From Pseudoscleropodium purum (taxonomy: Eukaryota; Streptophyta; Bryopsida; Hypnales; Brachytheciaceae), in the NCBI GenBank assembly GCA_963969395.1, contig OZ017797.1, forward strand, positions 744,001-808,000: DNA of 64,000 nucleotides. Reading direction: 5' to 3'. The notes beneath the pieces are model-generated. The model was not told the origin of the DNA. It searched no databases and was given only the letters and a program-made list of their open reading frames with translations. The first letter of the stretch is position 1. Each line of letters opens with the position of its first letter. Shown here one piece after another: positions 22,400-33,679 of this stretch. A program made the position numbers and the translations under genes.

Positions 22400-25089
22400 T
22401 CATATACATCAATTGTTCTCTAATTGGACCTTAACTTGTCCTTAATTAACTTTCAAATACATCATTAGCTCCATATCCATTTGACTACACAATTTCCAAT
22501 TGTTTACTACAATGACACTTCTCTCTTACCTTTTAATTATCTTTCATTTTATATTTTTTAATTTCTCTCTTTTGATATTTATTATTAATTTATTTTTATA
22601 TGTTACTTCATGCAAACCCAAGTATGATAATTTCAATTTTTCTCTTCCAATTTTATCTTTTTCACAATAGGTTCCTCTTGCTTCATCCAATTGGTACCAA
22701 ATTCCACTCAATAAAACTCCCACTTGGTATTCTCACACAATACTCAACACACACATACACCAACTTCAATATTTTAAAAAATCTCTTCTTAAATTAAACT
22801 CCAATATTCTCACATCACATCACACCACATCACACTACATCAACTATCCAATCTCTGATTCTAACTCTAAAGTTTTACTTCCTTCTTCCTAAGGAAGGAG
22901 CTTCAACTTTTCTCCCGCATGAACACCCAATTCCAATTTTGGTCTTTTCTAAACTTATGCATCTTGCAATTGCTTACAAAAACTCACTAGCGGTTCTCCC
23001 ATTGGAAGTTTGGTTAACCATCCAAACCGATTGGCTTAACTCCCAATTGAGCTATTTTCACACTACTTCTATCTTATTTGCTTCTATCTTATAACTATAG
23101 CCTATTATGAGCGCTTTTTTACCCACCCTTGGTAAATAAGCAACCACAACCAGATTCTTGGTTTCTGTTGATTTCTATACTATGGGTGTCCTAACATTGG
23201 TCCATTGTGCCTTCCAAGAAATGGATCTTCTCTAACTTCTTGCATATTCTTATCTTAAATTGAACTCCAGAGAAGCCTAGTTTTACTATAACTAATTTCA
23301 CAATTAGTTCAAGGTTAAGGTCACAATGGTTTCTAAATAAAAGTGATGAAAGTTTACATTTAATTACTTGAGGTGGTAGGGCATCTCATGCCATTTCCAA
23401 AAACATAAGACTTGTAAGATTTGAAGCTTCTTACACGAAGTTATGGACGGATGAAGTTTGAGCTTCTAGTGGCTATTGAAACTTCATCCACTCTTTTCAA
23501 CACCTTCTCTAATTCAAATGCCTCCAAGATTTGAACCCTGACTTTATGATTCTAACTAATCCTCATACACTGAAATTAGATTCACTTGGATGATTTCTAC
23601 TTAACTTCATCCATTCCTTGTGCCAAACTTCATCCTTCTTTAACTATTGAAGTTTTGAGACTTTCCGTGAAGTTGACGTTGTTTTGAATCTTCCTAAGCT
23701 TCTTCTATTTCATGCTACTCTAATTCTTTTACTTGGTTGTCTTCAAAAGATTCTAATTTACTTCCTTCATTACTTCTAAAGGTTGGAGTTTCTTTTGTTA
23801 AGTTACTATTTTTAGACTTTAGGCTTTGGTTTCTTGTTGGATTTAAGATTAGCTTTCTAATTAGCTGAAGAACTCTAAGTTTAGACCTTCCAAGTGAGAG
23901 TTATGGGTGGATGAAGTTTGATTGGTAATTAGTGCTTCGAACTTCATTCATGATTTTCTACCTCTCTACAATTCACAATCAACTTTTACTTCCACTTTTG
24001 ACTTCTAAGCGTTTAACTCTATCTAACTTACTAATCTTGTTCCTCTTGGATGAAAATTGGCTAAATTCATCCAATATGACCTTCAAACTTCATCCTCTTC
24101 TATCTGCCCCATTTTAACTCCAAATTCTACGTGTAATACGGTTTTGGAAACCTACAACTATGCTTTACAACTCTAGCTACCTGATTCTTGAAAGAAATCT
24201 AGACTAGACCCTCTGAATTGACTTGGTAATTCGGTCCTCCTTCACAAAACCTAACTTTTGAAAATTGAAAAGGAAGGGTTGTAATTAGAAGTTCACCTCG
24301 AAATTGGCATTGTTGTGGAAGCAGTTGTACACTCCTTTGAATTCTCCATCATTTGCCATGGTTGAAGCCATGTGTATATTTGTGCTCACTGCTTAAAGAG
24401 GGCCTTTGATACAAGTTTGTCAATTTGGACTTCTTCCTTTTCTTGATCTCCTATGTCTTCTTTCCCCTTCTAACACTATTCTCCTTCAATTATTTGTTTA
24501 TCCCAAGAGTTGAATCCTTTTGGAATAGATAATTGAATTCCAATTCCAAATACTAATTGACCCTTGGACTTCTTATCTCTTTGTTTGATCAATTATTATC
24601 TAATCCTAATTCTAATGGTTCAACTTATTTCCTACGATTTCCTTCTAATCTTATCCCTTCCTCGTCTAATTTTCAATTTTCTCTTTACATCTTCAATCCT
24701 CACTTGTATCACTCATTCTTCACCTTCACTCTAGCATTAATGAGTTCTAAGTCTCTTACCTCTTCAATGTCAACTTGAGAGTTTTTGCTACTTCGAAAGA
24801 CTTCTAATTATTTGTTTATATTCTACTCCACTAATTTCTCTTCTACTTGACTTCCTACTTTGAATTTATGCAACTCTTCTACTTCCCAAAGTTTATTTTA
24901 GTTTGGAAGAGTCTTTTGTTTATATCAAAGCAAGGTTTGTCAATCAATTTTTTGGCAAATTTTGGAACCAATACCCAGGTGGGGCAAGTCCAAAGCCGCA
25001 ACCCAAAGCACAGTCCAAAGCTAGCAAACAGTCTAGAGCTGGCAATTGGAACCCCCCCATGGTTATTAGATCCCCTTCTCATGGCAATG
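22400..25089 (-). mobile_element. Decayed interior of an LTR retrotransposon (minus strand)
   Basis: The plus strand is strikingly rich in C and T for about 2.5 kb, so the minus strand is purine-rich. This is usual for retrotransposon gag/pol sense strands. It starts immediately inside a primer-binding-site match next to the LTR at 25099-27379. Short minus-strand stretches read like Lys/Glu-rich gag (for example VEELHKFKVGSQVEEKL near 24840), but stops interrupt every frame. 'aacttcatcc' or its complement recurs many times between 23440 and 24090. No protease, reverse transcriptase or integrase motif was found. The left limit is set by composition only, and no second LTR was found. Confidence 0.45.
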
Positions 25090-25096
25090 GGCGCCA
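25090..25096 (-). other. Primer-binding-site match (TGGCGCC) of an LTR retrotransposon
   Basis: On the minus strand the LTR ends CCCCGCA, followed by two spacer bases and TGGCGCCCATTGCC. TGGCGCC is complementary to the 3' end of tRNAs ending GGCGCCA, such as plant tRNA-Asp, and is the usual start of many Ty3/Gypsy primer-binding sites. Only the first seven bases match well. Confidence 0.5.
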
Positions 25097-25499
25097 ACTG
25101 CGGGGTAGCGTATGACAAGACGAACCCTTCCTTGTGTTGACGTAGATGTATCTTGAGCACTTGTAGCATGACACATGGCAGCTTAGGGGTTGGCTGGACC
25201 CCTCCTTGACTCTCAATTCGGATTCTTTGGCTCTCTAGTTCGGATTTCTTTTGGCTTCCCAAAAAATAAAATAAATACAAAACAAGAAATCTCAAACGCT
25301 TGGAAATTCCCCTTTTCTAACTTTGTTAATTTTATTGAGGGCCCTTCCTACCAAACCTTTTAGACATGACCTTTACGTGGCTTCCTACGATAACATTTTC
25401 AAGGATACATTTTAGCTTTTGGAGACTAAACTTGATATTTCAAAATGGTGTTTTGGAAACTAAACTTGGTATCTAGTGAAAAAATGGAAATGTCAACTA

Positions 25500-25730
25500 G
25501 CACCTAAATTTTATAGAATTTTCTAGGACTTTGTAGAACCAAAGCTTTGCCGTGATTTTCTCTAACACCCAAAATTTTAAACATAAAAGGCTATAGCTTC
25601 GCCGTAATTTCTCACATGCCCCAAACTCTAAATATAAAAGGCTATAGCTTCGCCGTAACCTCTTGCAAAATATTATAGAATTCTCCCAACTTCTAAACAA
25701 CCAAAGTCAAAGCTTCACCGTACTTGCATC
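25500..25730. repeat. Tandem repeat of ~65 bp inside the LTR
   Basis: Four degenerate units carry the motif 'agcttcGCCGTaa' or 'agcttTGCCGTga' at about 25543, 25587, 25648 and 25712. They are separated by similar 'caaactctaaatataaaaggctat'-type spacers. The two central units are the most alike. An apparent 67-codon minus-strand frame here is only a translation of the repeat. Confidence 0.7.
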
Positions 25731-26113
25731 ACGTGCTAAATTCTACAACAAATGATAACTTGGAAACGTAAACAAAACCTCAAAGTTACACGTCAAGCAC
25801 TAGAGTCCCTCCAAAGTGGTATCACCTAGATACGGTGGGGGGTAAGCTCTAGGGTTAGTTCAAAGTTTTTCAAAATTCAACAACAATACCTCAAAGGACC
25901 TCAATGCAAGAAAACAAAGCAATCTTTGAAGGTACCCCAATGTCCTTCAAAGCAAGCTTGAAAAGCAATGACAATGGAGCTTAAAATGCTCCAAAAACAC
26001 ACAATTTTGACAATGTGGCCTAAAATGACCAAAATCCAATTAAATGGGCCCAAATGTATAAAGTGAGCCAAAATGTGGCTACAAGGGGTGTTTGTGAGAG
26101 GAAAATGAGCCCC

Positions 26114-26121
26114 CTTATATA
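26114..26121 (-). promoter_or_regulatory. TATA box of the LTR promoter (TATATAAG)
   Basis: The minus strand reads GTATATAAGGGGGCTC, a consensus TATA box inside the LTR with its own GC-richer downstream flank. Transcription would start about 30 bp further along the minus strand, near 26085, and run toward the primer-binding site. Confidence 0.5.
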
Positions 26122-27379
26122 CATTTCCAAGGGCCTCATCTCCTCCCAATTCCTACATGGTAACCTTATCAATTAGGATTTTCATCCTAATCCTTCCAAT
26201 TTTTGACTTCTACGTTGATTCAAACTTCTAACTTTTAGAGAAATACTCCAAATGGAAAATGGATTGTGCCAATGGCTTTAGAATATCATTTTTAGTTTTC
26301 AGAATCCCTTGCCTCCTTTTCCAACCTCAAAATCCTAAAGAATCTTAGTAGTGATTGAAAACTCCAAATGAGTAAAAACCCTAGTTTTGGAGTTTTCACT
26401 TTTTGACAAAAATGACTAGCCTAGGCTCTTAGGTAAATTCAAGGGAGTAGAAAAGACCCTAAATTTGTTTTATTTCGATGTTGTGTGCTCCTGATATGCC
26501 AGTCAACTCCATACTTTATCCTTGAATTTGCCGGTTACAGAGGATCTTGCTACTTTTGGCATCTCCCACTATCAAAATGTTACAAAACTTGTTGTAGAAC
26601 TTTATAAACATGAAAGAAGATATATTAATTTTTAGTGAGATTTTTCCGCACTCATGGTAATTTCCACAATTTTACCACGTCAAATTTGGGCAGTCGACTG
26701 TTCTAAAAAAATCTAGGATGATAAAAAAAATTGAGTCTTTTGGGGGAACCTCTCATGGAATTCTTCAAAAATTATGCAAGTTTACAATTTTACCTTGCGT
26801 CTGTGGAAAAAGAGAAAAAATCCCGCTACCTCCTTTAATTTCCAATGAAATAAGGAATCTTCTACGAAAAGAGGAATCTTGACAAAGTGATGGCTCCATT
26901 GGCTCCTTGACGTGATTCTTGCTTTGAATCACCGTACTTAGGTCGTAGATGCCCTTTGATGCTTCAGTTTGAGTTTCTTCATCTATAGACTAACAATTGG
27001 AGTTTCTACTATTTCGTTGATAGAATGGTGAAACTGAAACCTATTACAGGAAATCTATACTAGGGTTTTTATAAGATTCCCTCAAACCAATTTTAGCCAA
27101 TTTGTGTCTCGTTGCACAAGTAGGTATAGATAATCGAGCAGTTTCTACTAAACACACTTACTATATAAAAAATATGGGTTTCTATCCTCTCTACATGCAA
27201 ATTTGCGTTGTATATGTATAAAACTAGGCGTAAAGTGACTAGGGGGCGTATTGGTATGTGCAAAACAAGTTTGGGTACAACATGCATTCCTAGTCTATTC
27301 TCACCTAAAACCACACTCAAAACTATAAGAATCGAAAAAAATAAAGTCTAAGTCCCAGATGACAAAATCGGGCCTTACA

Positions 27380-30300
27380 CCTATTTGGCTAACTAAATTC
27401 AATCTAATTGGTAATTCAAAATATTTTTAGCAAAATTTTACTAATTTGGTTTCTACTATCTAAATCTTCTATTCACAAAAATGGAAAAAACATTTGTATA
27501 TTCACAAAACATAATTGATTGACAAATGAATCTTGGGCACTAACAGACTTACTACATATGAGTTGACCATGGTTAATCCACAACTTGAAGAGTGAGACTT
27601 TAGATGCCAAGACCATTCTAACTACCTCGCAAATGACTAGTCTATTTAAAAAGAAATTTCAATTTAATCAACATAGATCTCTAGGTACATGAGTACTTCT
27701 CCATTCCAAGCATTTATTCTTGATGGTCTTCCAGGAGTATTCACAAATTTTATAAGCATTCTCTAATTTCTTTGGCAAATTTGTGAGGCTTGTGGCCTAA
27801 TTTTATCTTCTTGCCTTTAATGTCTTTGAGCTTCAACCCAAGCTTCTCAAAACTAAATTTATTATAAACAAGCCCAATATGTTCTAAACAACACATATCT
27901 ACCCCCAATCATAAGACTTGAATAAGATTGCCCTACAAGTAAACAAGCTTTTCACTGATATTGACAAGTTCATGGTCATGCAAATTGTGAATTTTTCCTT
28001 TGTCATTGAACAACCCCTATAAATAACGTAAAAACATCTTGGAGATTTAAAGTTGATACCTTTCTGAAACAATTTGCCAGAAGTTTTGGAGCTTAAGTTG
28101 TTGTTGCTAGCATGACTTAAAATATAATTATCAATCAAGGTTACAATTGGTTGAATGTATTTTTCCTAGAAATCCTTGACACATTCTTTATAGTGATTTT
28201 TTACAATACTTACTCCATTTGCATCCTTAAACATGGTTGATATCTCAAGGATGCTAGTTTGTGGGCTTGTGAGCATGAATCCATGAGCCTATGAGCCTAC
28301 ATTTTTTCAGAATAAACACCCATGATTGTAGATAGTGGTACCTATGAGCTATGACTTTTTCTTGGTCATAGGTCAAAATTTTACTATAAAGTGTCTATGT
28401 TTTTGGTGTAGAATAGAAATATATATATGCCTTTAAATGTACCCGAAGAGGATGAATGTTAATGAGTAGAGTTGGATGAATTTATATACTTAACTTTGTT
28501 GGATGAAATTCATTTGTTGTTTATAGCATTGAATGAAAAATAATTGTAATGATTACAAATTATGATTATTTATTTAGGGTAAGGTTTAAATACAAAGTAC
28601 CTTAGATCCAAGGTTTATTGTGACTTCTAGGAAACTAGGGAAATGTGCTTACATCATATTATGAAACCATTTTAGAGAGGGTATTGTTAATTTTCCAATT
28701 TCAATTTATAATTTTTTTCAAGCATTATTGAAATTTGTTGAATTTATTTCTAAGTATGCTCACACCAACATTTACAAGCTCTAATTGCATGTTTATATCT
28801 AAGTTTTACACCATGTTTCTAATTGAGAAAAAAATTCAATCCACAAAAATTCCTAGAAGTTGTCTTCTAAAATGAAGATGTCTTTTAAAATAGGTGTCAA
28901 ATAGAATGATGATGACCTTTACCGCTACACCAAGGGTCACAAGAATACAAAAGAATTCAAGAATGTAATAATGTGCAAGACTATAGTGGCTCAAATAGAC
29001 ACTATTTTCTTATAGTGCTTATGTAGAAGAATCCAAAAGCTTTTTTTTTAATAGTAAGTAAATGACTGTAAAGTAGCACATATGAAATTTGGTTGTTTCA
29101 TATATTGGGTTGAAGTGATTTGAAATTTAAATTGACAAGCTTATATTTAAGGATTTTATGCATGGCTTACAATTGAGTTATTTTATTTTAGTTATTATGA
29201 TACAATCCTTGAAATTATTACTTCTAAATAATATTGCACTCATAGATGAAGGCACATCAAAAATCACCAAGTGGAGGCCTCTTTTATTGTAGGGGTGATA
29301 TCTTCAAATGTTAGTGATTATGAGGCAATTGAATGAAGAAAGAATGACTCTAATGACCGCTTTTGTCTTAGTAAATATATGCCATTCTATCTAAAGAAGG
29401 TGAGAAGGTCTAATTAATTAGTTGAGAATACATTCATTAGACTTCTAGAGTGTTATATATTGAAGAGATTGGAAAGTTGCCTCCGAAAAAGAAGAATTAG
29501 TTTTTTTGTAGTGTTTTCAAGCTAGAGGGATGCCAAAGGATTCTCATAGGAAGAAACTTAAGACGGGTATTTTTTTTTTTCTAGTAAGAAACAATTAGAA
29601 AAATTGAAAATGCTTAAACGCTTGTAAAGGCTAGTAATACTAAAATTAATAGCACTATTCGGACCTTCTTCTATAAAGATCATGGAGTTGAAGTTGGACA
29701 TTTTCAGTAAGGGGATAGTTTGACAAAAAGTAGGAAAAGAACAAATATTGTGAAGCTTAATAGTGTGGATGAAATTAGAAAAGATGTTTGCCGATCAAGT
29801 ACACCAAAGAATAACATGTCTCTAAGAAGCACAAATTTGGCAAGTTTATTTGTTTATTGACAAAACTAAAATTATTAGATTATAAGGAATTCAATCTACA
29901 TATACATGTTTTTATTTGTTAGAAGTGCATTTGACATTAGACATTATATCATTCAATCTAAGAAGACAATTCCAACAGTATACAACATGGAAAAAATGGA
30001 GAGTTTTTAATTGTTTGCTAGCCTAAAGATAAATTTAGCATATGAAAATCCACTTTGAAGTCTTTAGAATTGGAAGATTTTTGCTAAATCTTGCCCATGT
30101 GTTTTCAAAGAGCTTTGACAATTTTTGTAAAATTTCTTGTGAGTCTAAAAAATTTGAAAAAAACTGAGGTGAATTGTAAGTTTGTAATGCATGTATAAGA
30201 AAACATTTGTACTCCAAATCTTCAAAATCACAAAATCTATTCACAAGATTCTTTTGCCCTACATCTACTAATCTCTTCCTTGCTTTTTTTATTTTTTTAT

Positions 30301-30499
30301 TTGAGACCAAAGAAGAACTTGTTGGCTAGGCTAAAGTTTGCTTTTGCATAATTTTCTATGTTTTGCATTACTTGTTGTAGAAGGATGGAGAAAAGTGTGG
30401 CAAAAGTAGGGAAGGTGTCCTTGAATGTATTGAAGGTGTCAATGCTTTGGAAATTAAAGCCACCAAAACTCCTTACTATTTGCCATTTTTAATTAGCTA
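27380..30499. other. AT-rich gene-free stretch
   Basis: Only short frames (79 codons at 27899-28138 and 91 at 30035-30310, both minus strand), without recognisable domains. No structured repeat was identified. The flank at 28430-28560 resembles 15430-15600 ('gtttaaat', 'gatgaatg...ttgttgtttat'), which suggests a further dispersed repeat. Confidence 0.4.
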
Positions 30500-31460
30500 A
30501 ATTACTCATTTGAATTATAGAACATAGCCTCATTAACAAGGCATCAATCTTGCATTGTTTTGTATTTCATTAGAATGCTACAAGATTAGGTGCATGTTTT
30601 TTAATCTTTTTTAACATTGGCTTGGATTCTAGAATAAGACTTCATTAATGAAGGGTCAATTTTGGGTTGTTTAGGTTCTTACTCCAATGGTATAATTTTA
30701 CAATGTGTGCTTTAAGTTGCTTTCTAAAATTCCTCTTGATTCTTAGCTTGGATTGTAAAACATGGCCTCATTGACAAGGTCTCAATTTCTTATTGTTTTG
30801 TGTCTCGCTTAGACATAACAAGTTTAAAGTATAGGTTTCAAATTTTTTTTCTTCAACTACTCGTTTAGGCTATAAAATATGGCCTCGTTGACAAAGCCTT
30901 AATTTTTTGTTATTTTGTGTCTCAATTTGACGTAAAAATTTTGAAGTATAGGTTTCAAATATTTTTTCTTTGATTTTTGGTTTGGGCTATAGAACATGGC
31001 CTCATTAACGAGGTGTCAATTTTTGGTAGTATGATGTCTCATTTAGACAATATAAGTTTTTTTAATTGCTAATTTGGGCTATCTAATATAGCCTCATTAA
31101 CAAGGTGTCAATTTTCAATTGTTTTGTATCTCACTTGGGCAGTATAAGTTTAGGATTCATATTTTCAAAAAAATTGGACTGATGGCTTGGGCTGTAGAAC
31201 ATAGCCTCGTTAATGAAGTGTCAATTTTCAATTGTTTTGTATCTCACTTGGGCAGTATAAGTTTAGGATTCATTTTTTCATAAAGAAAATTTGACTGATG
31301 GCTTAGGCTGTATAACATGGCCTCATTAACAAGGTGTCAGTTTCTGGTAGTGTGATGTGTTACTTGGACTATACAAACTTAAAGTGCATGCTTTCAATTT
31401 TATTTAAACTGCTAATTTGTGCTGTAGAATATGACCTCATTAACAAGGTCTTGCACAACC
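30500..31460. repeat. Tandem array, nine units of ~115 bp
   Basis: Nine degenerate units each carry 'gggctgtagaacatggCCTCATTAACaaggtgtcaattt' or a close variant. The CCTCATTAAC core starts at 30528, 30640, 30766, 30883, 31000, 31092, 31205, 31321 and 31435, a spacing of 92-126 bp. The rest of each unit runs 'ttgttttgtgtctcacttgg.cagtataagttta..gtgcatg'. The array is AT-rich, non-coding and continues at 32380 after an insertion. Confidence 0.8.
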
Positions 31461-32379
31461 AAATCTACAAATGAATGTAAAGATGGTTTGTTGAAAGATT
31501 GAAAAACAAACAATAAGAATCAAATACCATCTATCATTTCACTACCAACCATCAAGAAAACTCAAGATGGTATAATTATGGAAGAATGTAGTTCATGAAT
31601 AGACTGTATTAGGTAGAGATGGAGAAGACCTACTTATAATACAATCCAGTGTCCGTCATGAATTGTCAAAGGGTATGGGACTATTTGACAATGAGTTTGA
31701 CCACTCATTGTCAAAACGCAGAAATTGTATTCTATGTAGAACTTTAGACATCATTTAGGTATATAATAATAATAATTTTTAAAACATTTTGAACTGAGAA
31801 AAGATGTTAAATCAAGATAAGTTTCATTTACAAAAATCCGTTTAAGATTTCAAGCCTCTAATCACAAGTTATGAAAAAAATTCAAAGAGGATATTTAAAA
31901 TTGTCAAAGAAAATATCCTTCCAACCTTCTTTGAGTTTTGTCCATAACTTTTGATTGGAGAATTAAAATCTCAAACGGATTTTTGGAGATGAAATTTAGT
32001 TTAATTTAACACCTTTTTCAAGTTCAAAATTTAAAATAAAAAAATTATTCTACTATGCCTAAATGATATCTGAAATTCTACATTGAATACAATTTCTACT
32101 TTTAACTTAACTAGATATGAGCGACTGAGCTCCTACTAATTCTAATTTACATATTCTAGATTGATTGTTTTACCTCCTACTAAGCCACTTGAATAAAGAG
32201 CTTGTCTTCTTTTATAGCAGCTTACAATGAATGATATTTTAAGTTATTATAAAGTGGCTATTGAAAACTATTTTATTCTCTTATTCTAATGTTGAATTTT
32301 TCAATAATAATATTATAAAGTGTTAAAGTTCATTTTGGAAATAAATTAAATATTTGGCACCAAAGTACCAAACCTCCTA
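31461..32379. other. Insertion splitting the ~115-bp tandem array
   Basis: About 0.9 kb of unrelated sequence lies between the last unit on the left and the resumed array on the right. It includes foldback MITE copy 3 (31712-32106). The array resumes in mid-unit, which fits an insertion. The exact borders and any target duplication could not be resolved. Confidence 0.5.
31712..32106. mobile_element. Foldback MITE, copy 3 (~395 bp, long arms)
   Basis: The outer left arm GCAGAAATTGTATTCTATGT pairs with the right arm, reverse complement GTAGAAATTGTATTCAATGT. The pairing continues through 'catcatttaggta' and 'aaaatccgttt' to 'cacaagttatga'. Arms are about 170 bp with a ~40-60-bp centre. It shares outer ends with copy 1 (13893) and the centre with copies 1 and 2. 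No coding. Confidence 0.68.
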
Positions 32380-32620
32380 TTCGAGTATGTTACAAGCTTA
32401 GGATGCATGTTGTCAATTTTTTTTCCAAATATTAGCTTGGGCTGTAGAACATGGCCTCATTAATAAGGTGTCAATTTGTCGTTGTTTTGTATTTCAATTG
32501 GACAGTACAAGCTAAGAGTACATGTTTTAATAAAACATTCACTTTTTTTTATTGCTCATTTGGGTTGTAGAACATCACCTTGTTGACGAAATGTCTAATT
32601 CAAAGGCTTCTATGTCTCTT
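32380..32620. repeat. Tandem array continued, two units of ~115 bp
   Basis: Two further units have cores at 32455 and 32578, spaced 123 bp, with the same 'gggctgtagaacatggcctc' lead. They are the right-hand remainder of the split array; the last unit is the most diverged. Confidence 0.7.
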
Positions 32621-33679
32621 TTGGAAAGAAGATGTAATTAGTACATGTTCTCAATTTTTCAAAAATAGAGCTTCATAGATGTTGATGGAGGGCTTAAATA
32701 AGTGGAGCAGTTGGAGCTTGTCATTAATGATGATTTTGAGATTGTAGCTACCATTCTTCAAGTTAGATACAATTTTAGTTTTCTTTGGATGCATGTCACA
32801 TCAATTGTTCCTACATCATAGTTTTGATTCAATTTGTTTTGTTTTTTCATGACTTTTTAGTGTTAATCATAATTTATTTTGACTATACTATTCATTCTAA
32901 GTAGAAAAAATCATTGAAAGTCAAAGTATTGATTTCACTTTTCAGGAGGAGAATGATAAAAAAAATAGAATATGATGTACAATATGGTCAAAAACTCAAT
33001 TTCAATGTTGTCATCAACAATATACTATTCAACGTTGGTGGGACAAAATCCCAATTGATTTTTTTGTGTAGAATAATTGGTGGATCTCTTTCTTATATGA
33101 TCTTGTCTTTTAAGCAAAGTTCTATGCTTTTGACACATGCATAGGATCTTGAACTTTTTAGGTCTTCCTAGAACTTGTATCTACATTGGTATTGACAATG
33201 ATCTTGTGATAAAGGCATAAATTGTGATTTTGTTGATTGAACATCTCTAATTAGTTAAGAGGTATCAAAGACATCAACCGCAACAAATTTATCCATTTAA
33301 TTAATTGCTAGCAAGTAATTTCTTGCATTTGAATTGTTTGCAGAAGGACTATAAAGTGACCAAAAGTACCTCCCTAGAAAGACCCTTGAGGTTGCCATGG
33401 AGAAATTATCAAGAGATTAGTTCATCAAGTATTCAAAATACCATCTCTAGTTTCTATCACTGTAAAAGTAGGGGACCCATTGACAACATTATTTTATTGT
33501 AAATGAGAAGTGTATATTCCTTTATTCAAGATAACATATTTCTTGAACAAGGTAAGAATAAGGTTTACCTTTTCAAAATATTTGAGAAAGGTCTAGAAAG
33601 CAATGTGGATTTGGTAAGGTGAATGCAATATGGTAGTGTTGTAGCATAAGGAAGCACAAATTCTCTAGTTAGTGCTAAA
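32621..33679. other. AT-rich gene-free stretch
   Basis: Short frames only (76 codons at 32914-33144, 65 at 33305-33502, plus strand), with no recognisable domains. Confidence 0.4.

Larger units (their letters stand above)
25099..27379 (-). mobile_element. Long terminal repeat (~2.28 kb) of a retrotransposon, minus strand
   Basis: Read on the minus strand, the block begins TGTAAGGCCCGATTTTGTCA at 27379 and ends CCCCGCA at 25099. It therefore has the standard TG...CA ends and is followed two bases later by a TGGCGCC primer-binding match. A TATA box lies about 1.25 kb inside (26121-26114), as expected for the U3/R promoter. Short tandem repeats occupy the U5-proximal part (25500-25730). Length and ends suit a Ty3/Gypsy element, but no protein domain confirms this. 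No partner LTR is present in the window, so the element is truncated or its other end has been replaced. Confidence 0.6.

Noticed and set aside
25497..25700. 67-codon minus-strand frame with an internal repeat
   Set aside because: The protein repeat simply mirrors the ~65-bp DNA tandem repeat inside the LTR.
25841..25870. TGGTATCA at about 25820 as an initiator-Met primer-binding site
   Set aside because: The match stops after eight bases (ACCTAGATACGG follows) and it lies inside the LTR, whereas TGGCGCC at 25096-25090 is correctly placed beside the LTR end.
30500..31460. Regularly spaced repeats resembling a CRISPR array
   Set aside because: The repeat and the intervening sequence are both conserved between units, there are no unique spacers, and the context is a plant nuclear genome. 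It is an ordinary tandem repeat.
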